Source: Cryomorphaceae bacterium MED-G14
GTDB lineage: Bacteria; Bacteroidota; Bacteroidia; Flavobacteriales; Flavobacteriaceae
Assembly: GCA_002457715.1 (NCBI GenBank)
Contig: NTKN01000003.1
Coordinates: forward strand, 1-44,882
Length of the DNA: 44,882 nt
Direction of reading: 5' to 3'
Each line of letters starts with the position of its first letter. Positions within the stretch are counted from its first letter, which is position 1. Below, one piece after another: positions 24,292 to 34,251 of the stretch. The notes below the pieces were generated by a model. The model saw only the letters and a program-made list of their open reading frames with translations, did not search any database and had not been told where the DNA came from. Made by a program: the position numbers and the translations under genes.

Positions 24292-26223
24292 TTAATTATA
24301 TGATTTTAATTCTTCTTCTCTAATAAAGTTAATTAATTTATCAATGTCCATTTCTCCAACTTCTTCGCGTCCTTTTGCTCTTATTGATATTGTTTGATTT
24401 TTAACTTCATTATCACCAATTATTCCCATAAATGGAATCTTTGATTTTTCTGCTTCTCTGATTTTTTTTCCTACCGTTTCATTTCTTAAATCTGTAGATG
24501 CACGAATTTCGGACTTTTCTAATAAATTTGAAACTTTTTGAGTGTAATTTTTATGTTTATCTCCTACTGCTATCAATTTAATTTGATTTGTAACTAGCCA
24601 AAGAGGAAAAATCCCGCCGGTATGTTCAATTAATATTGCTATAAACCTTTCAAGACTACCAAAAGGTGCTCTATGAATCATTACAGGTCTTACAAGCTCA
24701 TTGTTTTGATTTTTATATGAAAGATTAAATCTTTCAGGTAAATTATAATCTACTTGTATTGTTCCTAACTGCCATTCGCGGTTTAGTGCATCCTTTACCA
24801 TAAAATCTAGTTTTGGTCCGTAAAATGCAGCTTCTCCATACTCAATTCTATAATTTAACTCTTTCTCTTTTGTTGCTTCAATAATTGCTTCATCAGCTAT
24901 TTTCCAAATTTCATCTGATCCAATGTATTTTTCCTTAGATTCTTTATCTCTAAGAGAAATTTGAGCAGTAAAATCTTCAAAACCTAATGATTTAAATACG
25001 TGGAGAACTAAATCAATAACATTTTTAAACTCCTGTACTAGTTGATCTTCAGCACAAAAAATGTGCGCATCATCTTGAGTAAAACCTCTCACTCTAGTTA
25101 AACCATGTAATTCACCACTTTGTTCATATCGATACACAGTTCCAAATTCAGCAAATCTTTTTGGTAAATCTCTGTAACTCCATTGCTGAGAATTATAAAT
25201 TTCACAATGATGAGGACAATTCATAGGTTTAAGCAAAAATTCTTCATCAATATTTGGAGTTTTAATTGGGTGAAAACTACTTTCACCGTATTTTTCATAA
25301 TGACCAGAAATTTCATATAATTTTTTATTTCCAATATGTGGTGAAATTACCATTTCATATCCGGCATTTTTTTGAGCTTTTTTTAAGAAATTTTCAAGTC
25401 TTTCTCTAAGTTCAGCTCCAGCTGGAAGCCAGAGTGGTAGACCTTGACCGACTTTGCTCGAGAAAGTAAAAAGATTCATTTTTTTTCCAATAACTCTATG
25501 ATCTCTTTTTTTTGCTTCTTCAATTAATTGAAGATATTCATTTAATAGTTTTTCTTTTGGAAATGAAATACCATAGATTCTAGTTAGTTGCTTATTGTTT
25601 TCGTTGCCTCTCCAGTAAGCACCAGCCACATTTAAAAGTTTTACACTTTTAATAAGCTTAGTGTTTAAAAGATGACCACCACGACATAAATCTGAAAAAT
25701 TAGAGTGATCACAAAAAGTTATTTTATCATCAATACCTTCAATAAGCTCCAATTTATATTCATTTTTTTTAGATTTGTAATACTTTATAGCTTCATCTTT
25801 AGAACATTCTCGCATTTTAAAATCATGACCTTCACGAGAAATTTCAACCATTCTCATCTCAATTTTAAAAAAATCTTTTTCAGAGAAAACATCTTCACCA
25901 AAATCGACATCATAGTAAAACCCTGAGTCAATTGCAGGTCCGATAGTTAACTTAGATTTTGGATAAAACTCTAATATAACCTGAGCTAAAACATGAGCAG
26001 TTGAATGCCAAAAAGCTTTCTTTCCTTCATCACTATCCCATGAATAGAATTTAATATTTCCATTTTCATTTAATTTTGTGGATAGTTCAATAGTTGTTTC
26101 GTTAAAAGAAGCACTTAAAATGCTTTTAGCGAGAGAATTACTAATGGATTTTGCTATTTCAAAAGGTGTAATGCCATTTTCAAATTGCTTAACTGAACCA
26201 TCTGGAAATTTAATATTAAGCAT
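24292..26223 (-). CDS. thrS: Threonyl-tRNA synthetase
   Basis: The 643-residue length fits full-length bacterial ThrRS. In order there are a TGS domain (about 1-62, [23 protein letters not shown]), the editing domain ([17 protein letters not shown], with the C-x-x-x-H pair in CRGGH), the class II catalytic core ([13 protein letters not shown] with a zinc-binding Cys, then FRFGxx-type motif 2 [14 protein letters not shown], and [21 protein letters not shown] as motif 3), and the anticodon-binding domain. Its ATG shares one base with the stop of the DUF6095 gene. It is followed by infC after two to eleven bases. Confidence 0.97.
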   Translation of the reverse strand: MLNIKFPDGSVKQFENGITPFEIAKSISNSLAKSILSASFNETTIELSTKLNENGNIKFYSWDSDEGKKAFWHSTAHVLAQVILEFYPKSKLTIGPAIDSGFYYDVDFGEDVFSEKDFFKIEMRMVEISREGHDFKMRECSKDEAIKYYKSKKNEYKLELIEGIDDKITFCDHSNFSDLCRGGHLLNTKLIKSVKLLNVAGAYWRGNENNKQLTRIYGISFPKEKLLNEYLQLIEEAKKRDHRVIGKKMNLFTFSSKVGQGLPLWLPAGAELRERLENFLKKAQKNAGYEMVISPHIGNKKLYEISGHYEKYGESSFHPIKTPNIDEEFLLKPMNCPHHCEIYNSQQWSYRDLPKRFAEFGTVYRYEQSGELHGLTRVRGFTQDDAHIFCAEDQLVQEFKNVIDLVLHVFKSLGFEDFTAQISLRDKESKEKYIGSDEIWKIADEAIIEATKEKELNYRIEYGEAAFYGPKLDFMVKDALNREWQLGTIQVDYNLPERFNLSYKNQNNELVRPVMIHRAPFGSLERFIAILIEHTGGIFPLWLVTNQIKLIAVGDKHKNYTQKVSNLLEKSEIRASTDLRNETVGKKIREAEKSKIPFMGIIGDNEVKNQTISIRAKGREEVGEMDIDKLINFIREEELKSYN

Positions 26224-26450
26224 TATTTTATATAATCTTTTTCAAAAATATGTTTAATAATGGACATAATACCTGAGAAAAGTGTAAAAATTGCTGTAGC
26301 ACAAATTACCAAACCAATCGCAAGAACAATCATATACCATTCATGGTTATCGTTTTTAAATGCTTGAAATAAAACAGTTGGACCTAAAAACATTAAAAAT
26401 AATGTAACTAATAATTTTTTGAATCCAGTTAACAAATAATTTTTCTTCAT
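26223..26450 (-). CDS. DUF6095 family small membrane protein
   Basis: This 75-residue protein has two hydrophobic helices: about 12-28 (LLVTLFLMFLGPTVLFQAF) and about 40-62 (MIVLAIGLVICATAIFTLFSG). The pattern FLGPTVLFQAFKND is a feature of the DUF6095 family found in Flavobacteriia. Function is unknown. It sits two bases after lgt and its stop overlaps the thrS ATG (TAATG). Confidence 0.8.
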   Translation of the reverse strand: MKKNYLLTGFKKLLVTLFLMFLGPTVLFQAFKNDNHEWYMIVLAIGLVICATAIFTLFSGIMSIIKHIFEKDYIK

Positions 26451-26452
26451 TA

Positions 26453-27280
26453 TTATACTTTGATTTTGTAACTATTCATCATCAATAATAATCCAAAAAT
26501 TATAAATGGAATACTAAGCCACTGACCAGTTGATAAAATACCCAATGTTTCTTCAATACCACCTTGACTTTCTTTAACATATTCAACAATGAATCGAATA
26601 GAGAATAATTTAGTAAGGAAAAATCCAAAAATAAATCCTTTTTTATTGGAGAGTTTTGTTTTATTATAAATCAAAGCTAGAAATACAAAGAGAATCAAAT
26701 ACCCAAAAGCTTCATAAAGTTGGGCTGGATGCCTAGGTAAATTATCTCCGCGATTTAAAAAAATCACTCCAAAATCTGAATTAGTAAATTTTCCAATAAT
26801 TTCTGAATTGAAAAAATTACCGATTCTAACAAACATACCGCCCAGTGCAACTGCAATAACTAATCTGTCAAAAATCCATAAAACAGAGTCATATTTATAT
26901 TTAATTTTATAAATAATTATTGAAATGATAATGCCAATTGTTGCTCCATGACTAGAAAGTCCTCTAAAACCTATAAATTTCCATCCCGAATCATCAATCT
27001 TAAATGGTAAAAAAATTTCAAATAAATTATTTTGAAAATAATTCCAATTATAAAAAAACACCTCCCCTAATCTTGCGCCAATAATTGTTCCTAAAACCAT
27101 GTGTACTAAAAAAGGATCTAAAAGTGCAATATCTTTTTTTTCTTTGATATAAATCTTTTTCATTATTTGAAATCCAATGAAGAATGCTAATAAAAACATT
27201 AAGCTGTACCAGTGGATTCCAATTGAACCAAATGAAATTATTTTTTCATCAGGTGACCATTCAAGTATAAAATCATTCAT
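26453..27280 (-). CDS. lgt: Prolipoprotein diacylglyceryl transferase
   Basis: The 275-residue polytopic membrane enzyme shows the Lgt signature GGMFVRIGNFFNSEIIGK (about 142-159), GARLGEVFFYNWNYF (about 68-82), LSSHGATIG (about 108-116) and PRHPAQLYEAFGY (about 184-196). It attaches diacylglycerol from phosphatidylglycerol to the lipobox cysteine of prelipoproteins, so it matters for the lipoproteins in this window. A TATATTTG element at 27285-27292 ends four bases before the ATG, suggesting that a transcription unit lgt-DUF6095-thrS-infC-rpmI-rplT begins here. Confidence 0.95.
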   Translation of the reverse strand: MNDFILEWSPDEKIISFGSIGIHWYSLMFLLAFFIGFQIMKKIYIKEKKDIALLDPFLVHMVLGTIIGARLGEVFFYNWNYFQNNLFEIFLPFKIDDSGWKFIGFRGLSSHGATIGIIISIIIYKIKYKYDSVLWIFDRLVIAVALGGMFVRIGNFFNSEIIGKFTNSDFGVIFLNRGDNLPRHPAQLYEAFGYLILFVFLALIYNKTKLSNKKGFIFGFFLTKLFSIRFIVEYVKESQGGIEETLGILSTGQWLSIPFIIFGLLLMMNSYKIKV

Positions 27281-27284
27281 TTTT

Positions 27285-27292
27285 CAAATATA
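27285..27292 (-). promoter_or_regulatory. Candidate -7 element for the lgt-thrS-infC operon
   Basis: TATATTTG on the minus strand matches TAnnTTTG and ends four bases before the lgt ATG, so the mRNA may be leaderless. The expected -33 position lies at the 3' end of yidD and shows no TTTG. Confidence 0.45.
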
Positions 27293-27302
27293 TAGATAAT
27301 AA

Positions 27303-27524
27303 TTATGGAACTGGGTCATAACCTTTCCCCCCCCACGGATGACATTTAGAAATCCTTCTAAATGAGTAATATATTCCAAAAATTAAACCATGCTTTTTTA
27401 AGGATTCTAGTGCGTAGTTTGAGCATGTTGGGGAAAATCTACAATTTAATCCTAAAATAGGGGATATAAAGAATTGATAAAACTTTATTAAAATGATAAA
27501 AGGAAAAATTAACATTCCTCTCAT
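27303..27524 (-). CDS. yidD: Membrane protein insertion efficiency factor YidD
   Basis: The 73-residue protein has one amphipathic or membrane N-terminal helix and the YidD signature [19 protein letters not shown] (about 27-45) followed by [18 protein letters not shown] (about 56-73). It is thought to assist YidC-dependent membrane insertion. In many bacteria yidD is next to rnpA and yidC; here it overlaps the cysS end by four bases instead. Confidence 0.93.
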   Translation of the reverse strand: MRGMLIFPFIILIKFYQFFISPILGLNCRFSPTCSNYALESLKKHGLIFGIYYSFRRISKCHPWGGKGYDPVP

Positions 27525-28960
27525 TTATTGTCTTCAATATTGATTCCCAAAGAATTTAACTTATCTCTTATAAAGTCAGAAATAATATAATTTTTATTTT
27601 CTCTCTCTTTATCTCTAAGTTCAATTAAAATATCTAATATTTGATTTTGATTATCATTCTTTTCTGATTCAAAACTAAGTCCAAGAATATCAGTACTAAA
27701 TACACTGAAATAATTAATCAACAAATCTTTGTTTTCTTTATCAATTTTCTTTTTTCCAGATTTTATTTCATTAATTATTTTGATAAGATCAAAGAAATTA
27801 GCTATCAATTTTGGTGAGTTGAAGTCATCGTTAATAGATTTATAACAATTGTCAACCCAATCTTGAGAACTAATATTAGAAGTATCAGAGGTTTCTAGAT
27901 TATCTAAATCTTTCTTTAATTGAACAATTTTTTCAAAAGTTTTTTCTGAAGCCAACAAAGCTTCATTTGATAAATCAATAGTATTCCTATAATGAGCTTG
28001 ATACATAAAAAACTTTAAAGTCATTGGAGAGAAAGATTTGGAAAAAATATTATTATTTCCATCAAATATTTCACTAGCTAAAACTGAATTTCCTGTAGAT
28101 TTAGACATCTTCTTTCCATTTAATGTTAGCATGTTAGTATGAAGCCAAAAATTTGCTGAAACTTCATTTGATAAACATTCATTTTGAGCAATTTCACAAT
28201 CATGATGTGGGAATTTAAGATCAAGTCCACCACCATGTATATCAAATTTATTTCCCAAATACTTTCTACTCATAGCAGAGCATTCAAGGTGCCATCCAGG
28301 AAAACCTAAACTCCATGGAGATTTCCATTTCATAATATGTTTATGTTCGGCTTTTTTCCATAATGCAAAGTCTTGAAGGTTTCTCTTTTCATTACTCCCA
28401 GCCAAATCTCTTGATTCGTTTATTACATTATCTAGATCACGATTGCTAAGTTTAGAATATTTAAAATCTTTACTAAAGGTATTTGTGTCAAAATATACTG
28501 ATCCATTACTTTCATAAGCATAACCTTTATCAATAATTTCTTGAATCATTTCAATTTGTTCGATTATATGGCCTGATGCAGTAGGTTCAATGCTTGGTTT
28601 TAAAACATTAAATAAATCTAAAATTGAATGAAATTCATTGGTATATTTTTGAACAACTTCCATAGGCTCAATTTTTTCAGTTTTAGCTCTTTTCGAAATT
28701 TTATCTTCGTCAGAATCATCTTCTAAGTGGCCAACATCTGTTATATTTCTTACATACCTTACGTTATAACCTAAATGTTTTAAATATCTAAAAATTAAAT
28801 CAAAAGAAATAAAAGTTCTAATATTTCCAAGGTGCACTGTATTGTACACAGTAGGTCCGCAAACATACATACCTACTAGATTCTCGTTGATGGGAGAGAA
28901 AATATCTTTTGTTGAAGTTAGTGAGTTGTATATTTTTAAATCCTTATTCGATGATAACAT
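27521..28960 (-). CDS. cysS: Cysteinyl-tRNA synthetase
   Basis: The 479-residue class I synthetase has the HIGH-type motif [20 protein letters not shown] (about 35-54, containing HLGN), zinc ligands including Cys33 and the [10 protein letters not shown] segment, WHLECSAM, and the KMSKS loop [14 protein letters not shown] (about 275-288). The C-terminal domain ends near [12 protein letters not shown], the short DALR-type form. It lies ten bases after folE and overlaps yidD at its end. Confidence 0.96.
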   Translation of the reverse strand: MLSSNKDLKIYNSLTSTKDIFSPINENLVGMYVCGPTVYNTVHLGNIRTFISFDLIFRYLKHLGYNVRYVRNITDVGHLEDDSDEDKISKRAKTEKIEPMEVVQKYTNEFHSILDLFNVLKPSIEPTASGHIIEQIEMIQEIIDKGYAYESNGSVYFDTNTFSKDFKYSKLSNRDLDNVINESRDLAGSNEKRNLQDFALWKKAEHKHIMKWKSPWSLGFPGWHLECSAMSRKYLGNKFDIHGGGLDLKFPHHDCEIAQNECLSNEVSANFWLHTNMLTLNGKKMSKSTGNSVLASEIFDGNNNIFSKSFSPMTLKFFMYQAHYRNTIDLSNEALLASEKTFEKIVQLKKDLDNLETSDTSNISSQDWVDNCYKSINDDFNSPKLIANFFDLIKIINEIKSGKKKIDKENKDLLINYFSVFSTDILGLSFESEKNDNQNQILDILIELRDKERENKNYIISDFIRDKLNSLGINIEDNK

Positions 28961-28970
28961 CGGAAAAATT

Positions 28971-29642
28971 TTAGCTTTCTGTACGAATATAATCTAAAAA
29001 TTCTCTTTTAGTTAACTTGTCTTTAAATTTTCCTCCAAATTCACCTGTAACAGTACTACAATCTATGTGTCTTATACCCCTTGAGTTAACACACATGTGT
29101 TTTGCATCAATTATACAAGCAACATCATCAGTTTTTAAAATTCTTTGTAATGCTTTAACTATTTGAATATTTAACCTTTCTTGAACTTGAGGTCTTCTAG
29201 AATAATAATCAACAATTCTATTCATTTTAGATAACCCAACAACTCTATCATTAGCAAAGTATGCTACATGAGCTTTACCATAAATTGGAAGAAGGTGATG
29301 TTCGCATGTAGAAAAAACAGTAATATTTTTTTCCACTAACATTTCACCATATTGATATTTATTTTCAAATGTGGAACTGGTTGGTAAATTTTTTGGGTTT
29401 AGTCCACCAAACAATTCTTTTACATAAGCCTTAGCAACTCTTTTTGGAGTTCCTTTTAAGCTATCATCAGTCATGTCCATTCCTAATGTCTCTAAAATTT
29501 CTTTGACATTTTTTTGAATGATTGATATTTTTTCGTCATCGGAAATTTCAAATGCATCGTCTCTTAACGGTGTTTCGATTGAAAAATTTTTATGTTCCTC
29601 ATCAAATAGTTCGAGATCCTCTAGAAATTTATTGTATTTCAT
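28971..29642 (-). CDS. folE: GTP cyclohydrolase I (FolE type)
   Basis: The 223-residue protein matches type I GTP cyclohydrolase: GMDMTDDSLKGTPKRVAKAY (about 54-73), FSTCEHHLLPIYGKAHVAYF (about 109-128, with the zinc-binding Cys and His residues), GLSKMNRIVDYYSRRPQVQERLN and CVNSRGIRHIDCSTVTGEFGG (second zinc Cys in CVN). It makes dihydroneopterin triphosphate, the first step of folate synthesis; folP is encoded elsewhere in the window. A TATCTTTG element at 29650-29657 is a candidate promoter seven bases before the ATG. Confidence 0.96.
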   Translation of the reverse strand: MKYNKFLEDLELFDEEHKNFSIETPLRDDAFEISDDEKISIIQKNVKEILETLGMDMTDDSLKGTPKRVAKAYVKELFGGLNPKNLPTSSTFENKYQYGEMLVEKNITVFSTCEHHLLPIYGKAHVAYFANDRVVGLSKMNRIVDYYSRRPQVQERLNIQIVKALQRILKTDDVACIIDAKHMCVNSRGIRHIDCSTVTGEFGGKFKDKLTKREFLDYIRTES

Positions 29643-29649
29643 ATTTTAA

Positions 29650-29657
29650 CAAAGATA
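29650..29657 (-). promoter_or_regulatory. Candidate -7 element for folE-cysS-yidD
   Basis: TATCTTTG on the minus strand fits TAnnTTTG and ends seven bases before the folE ATG. No TTTG occurs at the usual -33 distance, which falls inside the upstream porin gene. Confidence 0.4.
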
Positions 29658-29658
29658 A

Positions 29659-31152
29659 TTAAAAGATTACGTTATAAGAAATAACACTTAATATTTGATT
29701 TTTACTAATTTTTGCAAGTTTTGTAAGTCCTGTATCAAAAAGTTGATAGTCATTTTTTATTTTATTAGATGAAAAACCGATATCTATTGATGAATTATCA
29801 AATTGATAACCAATTCCAAAAGTATTAGACTCCAATTTAATTAATGAAGAATCATAGGGGTTGTTAGATCGCTTAATTCCTGCTCGAAAACTTAATTGAT
29901 TAATTCTAAGTTCGGTTCCAAATCTTAAATTTAAAACTTTATTTAAGTTTTTGGATATAGCTAGGTTTAAGTTATCATAAGCAGAACTATTTTCAGAACT
30001 AAATTTAGATTTAGAATAATTTTTACTCTCTAAATCAAAACTAAAAATTAACATATTTTTTATTACTGATGCTACAGATAATGTTAGTTTTGAAGGAGTT
30101 TTGAAGTTATATTCGTAAATATTGATAATTCTTGGGTCAACTATATCAACATATAATTCATTTGTAACACTGTCAAGTGAATGAACTTCTAGAGATTGTT
30201 CAAGCTGATCTTCAAAATTAAACCATGTAGGAGAGTCATAGCTCAGTCCTAATCTAAAATTATTTAATTTATAAATTAAACCTGCTTGTAAAGAAACTCC
30301 AATTCCAGAGCTTGCTAAGTAATTTCTGAAATCTATTAGCTTAATTGCTGAATTGGTATCAAAATTATTTTCAACATGTATGTTTTCTTTGTTAATATTT
30401 AAATCATAAATATTTAAATTAAACCCTACATAAAGTCTTTTATTAAAACTTCCAGATATATTTAGTGATGCTTTATTTTTACTTCCTTTTTTATATTGAT
30501 TATTTTCTAAGTTTAGCCCATTTGCATATCTAGCTAGTGAATAAAATTTATTGGTACTTTCATTATAATCAAGCAAGTAAGATTGGTAACCCAAAAAAGC
30601 TTGCTGTGCGTAATATCCATAATTATTTCCAAGCCATCGATAAACACTGGAAATACTTTCATTATTATTCACACTAATATCAGAAAGATTTACTCCAGCT
30701 GAGTTGTTTATAAAAAATTCATCAACAGATTTATCACTTTGGCCAGTTATTAAATGTCTGTCATTAAATGAATTTTGAGTTTGATAATTAATACCAAAAG
30801 AAAATTTGTCAAGTTTTCCATCACTATAGTCTTTAAAAACATATACTATTCCTCCCTGGTAATGTAATGTTGATTCTTTTTCCGAATTTTCATTTTCTAA
30901 AAAATTAGATTTCAATTTATTGGATTCAAGTGCAATAGAACCACCAAATCTCGATACCTCGAATACAGAACTAGAAGCTGGATTGATCGATATTGCAGAT
31001 AAATTACCGCCTAGAGCTCCAAAAGCTCCACTCATAGATGTAAACCTTGAGTTACCAATTTGATTTTCAAAACTATAATTTATAGCATCATTAATATCTT
31101 GACAATTACTTACATGATATACTAAAACGAAAATAATTACAATGAATCTCAT
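29659..31152 (-). CDS. FadL/OmpP1-like outer-membrane beta-barrel protein
   Basis: The 497-residue protein has a signal peptide (MRFIVIIFVLVYHVSNC) and an N-terminal segment INYSFENQIGNSRFTSMSGA, FGALGGNLSAISINPASSSVF typical of Bacteroidetes FadL/TodX-like barrels, in which a short NPA-containing hatch precedes the barrel. The rest is a series of alternating amphipathic strands (for example FSFGINYQTQNSF, LYVGFNLNIYDLNI, FRLGLSYDSPTWFNF) ending in the terminal strand VISYNVIF. Such proteins are often annotated as hydrophobic-compound or hemin transporters; the cargo is unknown. It begins immediately after the Tyr-rich lipoprotein stop and is likely co-transcribed. Confidence 0.85.
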   Translation of the reverse strand: MRFIVIIFVLVYHVSNCQDINDAINYSFENQIGNSRFTSMSGAFGALGGNLSAISINPASSSVFEVSRFGGSIALESNKLKSNFLENENSEKESTLHYQGGIVYVFKDYSDGKLDKFSFGINYQTQNSFNDRHLITGQSDKSVDEFFINNSAGVNLSDISVNNNESISSVYRWLGNNYGYYAQQAFLGYQSYLLDYNESTNKFYSLARYANGLNLENNQYKKGSKNKASLNISGSFNKRLYVGFNLNIYDLNINKENIHVENNFDTNSAIKLIDFRNYLASSGIGVSLQAGLIYKLNNFRLGLSYDSPTWFNFEDQLEQSLEVHSLDSVTNELYVDIVDPRIINIYEYNFKTPSKLTLSVASVIKNMLIFSFDLESKNYSKSKFSSENSSAYDNLNLAISKNLNKVLNLRFGTELRINQLSFRAGIKRSNNPYDSSLIKLESNTFGIGYQFDNSSIDIGFSSNKIKNDYQLFDTGLTKLAKISKNQILSVISYNVIF

Positions 31153-32298
31153 TTATCTTGAACCTCTACTTGATCCAGATGAAGAGCTCGTTCTACTTGA
31201 GGAGGAATTTCCACTGTAAGATCTACTAGATGGGGCTGAAATTGAGCTTGAGGAGGAACCACTGGAATAATTTGAATTAAAGTTAGAGTTTGAACTTGAT
31301 CTTGAACTATTTGGGTTATAATATGAACGAGGTGAGTTTGAATTTGTTGTGGACGGTGAATTATAACTTCTACCACTTAATCTCCAATTAGAGCTTTCTT
31401 TTGAATAATATCTTCTCTCAGAATTTATATTATTATTTCTTTTGTCATAGTCTTTATAATTTGACGAAGATGTTGAGAATTCATTTTTTACGTTTTTTAG
31501 CGGACCGGTATTATATTTATTGTAATATGTTCTTTCAGTTGTTGAACTTCCATCTTTTCTAACTATAATTCTATCATAATATCTAGAACTTATGTTATTT
31601 GATAAATTACTATAGGATCTAGAATTACTGTAATTAATTTTATTTTCATTACTATTATCAATAACAGAAGATCTATTGTTATATTCAACAGATCCAGAAA
31701 AACTTCCTCTTCTACCAGAATTTAAAGAAAACTGTTTGTTGTTGTAATTATAAGGATAGTAATAACCATAAGAATTGGACCAATTATACCTGTAAGGAAA
31801 ATAGGTGTAGGGTCTCCAATAACCATAAGGATAATGTCTTGATCCCCAATATCGATATGAATAATATGGGTACCTATTGTTATAATAGTAATAGGGACTA
31901 TGCCAATAATAATGATCGAAACCAAAATCATAATAGTATCCATAACCTAGATATCGGTTGAGGTAAAAATTATCATGATAATTTATATTAATAATTTTTT
32001 TATCCGATATGTCTCCCCACGAAGGTTTTGAATTAGTGTAAGAAATATCTGAAGAATTAATATAATTAGATAGAGATGTTGTATCAGGATAGATATTATT
32101 TTCAAATTCATTTATCTTTTCTTGAAAGTAATTTTTATAGTACGATGATTGAATTTTAGAATTAGTTGTACTTTCATCAGAATATAATCCATCAGAAGAC
32201 ACAAAACTAGATGTGTTGAATGATCCACAACTAATAAAAAGCATCACAAAACAGATTATTAAATTTTTTTGATTAAAAAGTAACTTGTTTGATGACAT
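31153..32298 (-). CDS. Tyr/Ser-rich low-complexity lipoprotein of unknown function
   Basis: The 381-residue protein has a lipoprotein signal with lipobox FISC (about residues 21-24, MLFISCGSF), so it is probably anchored in the membrane as a lipoprotein. Residues about 110-185 form a block extremely rich in Tyr with Arg, Trp, His and Pro (for example YGYYYDFGFDHYYWHSPYYY). Residues from about 185 to the end are rich in Ser, Asn, Tyr and Arg and become almost only Ser/Arg/Gly at the C-terminus. I do not recognise a domain. Similar Tyr-rich lipoproteins, sometimes called vitellogenin-like in old annotations, occur next to the FadL-like gene in flavobacteria. The downstream barrel gene starts directly at its stop, suggesting a shared surface role. 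Confidence 0.75.
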   Translation of the reverse strand: MSSNKLLFNQKNLIICFVMLFISCGSFNTSSFVSSDGLYSDESTTNSKIQSSYYKNYFQEKINEFENNIYPDTTSLSNYINSSDISYTNSKPSWGDISDKKIININYHDNFYLNRYLGYGYYYDFGFDHYYWHSPYYYYNNRYPYYSYRYWGSRHYPYGYWRPYTYFPYRYNWSNSYGYYYPYNYNNKQFSLNSGRRGSFSGSVEYNNRSSVIDNSNENKINYSNSRSYSNLSNNISSRYYDRIIVRKDGSSTTERTYYNKYNTGPLKNVKNEFSTSSSNYKDYDKRNNNINSERRYYSKESSNWRLSGRSYNSPSTTNSNSPRSYYNPNSSRSSSNSNFNSNYSSGSSSSSISAPSSRSYSGNSSSSRTSSSSGSSRGSR

Positions 32299-32314
32299 TA
32301 TTAGCTTATTTTTG
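32285..32314 (+). promoter_or_regulatory. Candidate promoter of proS
   Basis: TTG (32285-32287, within CTTG) is followed after 19 bases by TATTTTTG (32307-32314). The ATG lies 34 bases downstream, giving a leader of about 30 bases, longer than at other genes here. Confidence 0.5.
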
Positions 32315-32348
32315 TTAAATATAACGACAAAATTTATGCCAAAGAAAT

Positions 32349-33821
32349 ATGTCTAAAAATTTAACAAATAGATCAGAAGATTACTCAAAGTGGTATAATG
32401 AGCTTGTTGTAAAAGCTGATTTAGCAGAAAACTCAAGTGTCAGAGGATGTATGGTTATTAAGCCATATGGTTATGCCATATGGGAAAAAATCCAAAAAGA
32501 ATTAGATAATAAATTTAAAGAAACTGGACATTACAATGCATACTTTCCGCTTTTTGTTCCAAAAAGTCTTTTTGAGGCTGAAGAAAAGAATGCAGAAGGT
32601 TTTGCTAAGGAATGTGCGGTTGTTACTCACTACAGATTAAAAAATGATGAAAATAATCCAGGAAAATTAAAAGTTGATGAAAACTCTAAACTAGATGAAG
32701 AACTTATTGTTAGACCAACAAGTGAAGCAGTTATTTGGAATACTTACAAGAAATGGATTCAATCATATAGAGACTTACCAATTCTTCTAAATCAATGGGC
32801 TAATGTCGTTAGATGGGAAATGAGAACAAGATTATTTTTAAGAACCTCTGAGTTTTTATGGCAAGAGGGCCATACAGCCCATGCTACCAAAAATGAAGCA
32901 ATTGAGGAGGCTAAATTAATTAACAAATTATATGCTGATTTTTTGAACGATTTTATGGCTATCTCTGTAGTTAGCGGAACAAAGTCTGAATCAGAAAGAT
33001 TTGCTGGTGCAGAGGAAACATATTGTATCGAAGCGCTAATGCAAGATGGAAAAGCTCTTCAAGCAGGAACTTCTCATTTTTTGGGTCAAAATTTTGCAAA
33101 AGCTTTTGATGTAAAATTTTCTGATAAAAATGGTAAGCTTGAGCATGTGTGGGCAACTTCGTGGGGTGTTTCTACTAGACTCATGGGGGCTTTAATAATG
33201 ACACATGGTGATGATAATGGGTTAGTTTTACCACCAAAATTAGCACCTAATCAGATAGTAATTATACCCATTTTTAAATCTGAGAATGAATTAAATAATG
33301 TTCTTAGTTACATTGAACCTTATGTTGAACGAATAAGAGGTTTGGGCTATAGTATAAAGGTTGATGACAGGCTTAATTTCAAGCCAGGTTATAAATATAA
33401 CGAACATGAGTTAAAAGGAGTTCCCATAAGAGTTACTGTAGGTTTAAGAGATATTGAAAATAAATCTGCAGAAATTTTTAGAAGAGATACTTTGTTTAAA
33501 GAAAATATTAATATAAATGACTTAATTAGTAAAGTAGATTTTTTGATAAATGATATTCAAACAAATTTAACTACCAAGTCAAAAAATTTTCAATTAAATA
33601 ATACAAGGGTCGCAAAAAATTATGATGAATTCAAAAAACTAATTAAAGAAGGAGGTTTTGTTTTGGCTCATTGGGATGGAACTAAGGAAACTGAACAAAA
33701 AATAAAAAATGAGACTAAAGCCACCATACGATGTATCCCTGAATCAAAATCTAAAAGTGGAGACTGTATTATTACAGGTAATAAATCATTAAAAAGAGTT
33801 TATTTTGCAAAATCATATTAA
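32349..33821 (+). CDS. proS: Prolyl-tRNA synthetase (archaeal/eukaryotic type)
   Basis: The 490-residue class II synthetase is of the short, editing-domain-free type: it begins [27 protein letters not shown] and lacks the bacterial INS editing insertion. Motif 2 is in [27 protein letters not shown] (about 156-182), and motif 3 is near [19 protein letters not shown] (about 275-293). The C-terminal anticodon and zinc-like domains end with RVYFAKSY. It charges tRNA-Pro. It is followed 60 bases later by tRNA-Glu with its own promoter. Confidence 0.95.
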   Translation: MSKNLTNRSEDYSKWYNELVVKADLAENSSVRGCMVIKPYGYAIWEKIQKELDNKFKETGHYNAYFPLFVPKSLFEAEEKNAEGFAKECAVVTHYRLKNDENNPGKLKVDENSKLDEELIVRPTSEAVIWNTYKKWIQSYRDLPILLNQWANVVRWEMRTRLFLRTSEFLWQEGHTAHATKNEAIEEAKLINKLYADFLNDFMAISVVSGTKSESERFAGAEETYCIEALMQDGKALQAGTSHFLGQNFAKAFDVKFSDKNGKLEHVWATSWGVSTRLMGALIMTHGDDNGLVLPPKLAPNQIVIIPIFKSENELNNVLSYIEPYVERIRGLGYSIKVDDRLNFKPGYKYNEHELKGVPIRVTVGLRDIENKSAEIFRRDTLFKENININDLISKVDFLINDIQTNLTTKSKNFQLNNTRVAKNYDEFKKLIKEGGFVLAHWDGTKETEQKIKNETKATIRCIPESKSKSGDCIITGNKSLKRVYFAKSY

Positions 33822-33837
33822 ATTAACAGAATTATAT

Positions 33838-33868
33838 TTTGCTTAATAGTTTCCTTTATATAAATTTG
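33838..33868 (+). promoter_or_regulatory. Bacteroidetes-type promoter of tRNA-Glu/rpsT
   Basis: TTTG (33838-33841), a 19-base spacer and TAAATTTG (33861-33868) give the full consensus. Transcription would begin about 33873, nine bases before the tRNA. Confidence 0.8.
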
Positions 33869-33881
33869 CACAGCTAAATTT

Positions 33882-33953
33882 GGCCCGTTCGTCTATCGGC
33901 TAGGACGCCAGGTTTTCATCCTGGTAAGAGGGGTTCGATTCCCCTACGGGCTA
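33882..33953 (+). tRNA. tRNA-Glu (anticodon UUC)
   Basis: The 72-base cloverleaf has acceptor arm GGCCCGT/ACGGGCT with a G-U first pair, anticodon stem CCAGG/CCTGG around loop TTTTCAT (anticodon TTC at 33915-33917) and T arm GGGGTTCGATTCCCC. The discriminator is A; CCA is not encoded. The rpsT ATG lies 13 bases beyond it. Confidence 0.96.
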
Positions 33954-33966
33954 CTAAAATATTTAT

Positions 33967-34251
33967 ATGGCAAATCATAAATCTGCGATAAAAAGAATAA
34001 GGCAGACTGAAACAAAAAAACAATTAAACAAGCTTCAGCATAAGACTACTAGAAATAGTATAAAAAAATTAAAAGAAACTACTAATAAAAAGGATGCTGA
34101 TAAACTTTACAAAAATGTTACATCATTATTAGATAAACTTGCTAAAAATAACATAATTCATAAAAACAAATCAGCTAACATTAAATCCAAGTTAGCTAAG
34201 CATGTTAATTCATTAAAAGTGACAAAAGGTAAAGCTAAAAAAAAAGCTTAG
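33967..34251 (+). CDS. rpsT: 30S ribosomal protein S20
   Basis: The 94-residue basic protein begins [18 protein letters not shown] and has the S20 pattern of an N-terminal NHKSA motif and long lysine-rich helices. It binds the 5' domain of 16S rRNA. It starts only 13 bases downstream of tRNA-Glu, with no room for its own promoter, so it is likely made from the tRNA-containing transcript after processing. Its TAG stop interlocks with the rho TAA on the other strand. Confidence 0.95.
   Translation: MANHKSAIKRIRQTETKKQLNKLQHKTTRNSIKKLKETTNKKDADKLYKNVTSLLDKLAKNNIIHKNKSANIKSKLAKHVNSLKVTKGKAKKKA

Noticed and set aside
31149-31376. 75-codon frame overlapping the lipoprotein 3' end in another register
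   Set aside because: It follows the Ser/Arg codon repeats of the lipoprotein, giving low-complexity VQ/PQ-rich peptide with no independent support.
31722-31943. 73-codon Ile/Thr-rich frame inside the Tyr-rich block
   Set aside because: It is a frame-shifted reading of repeated TAT/TAC codons, not a gene.
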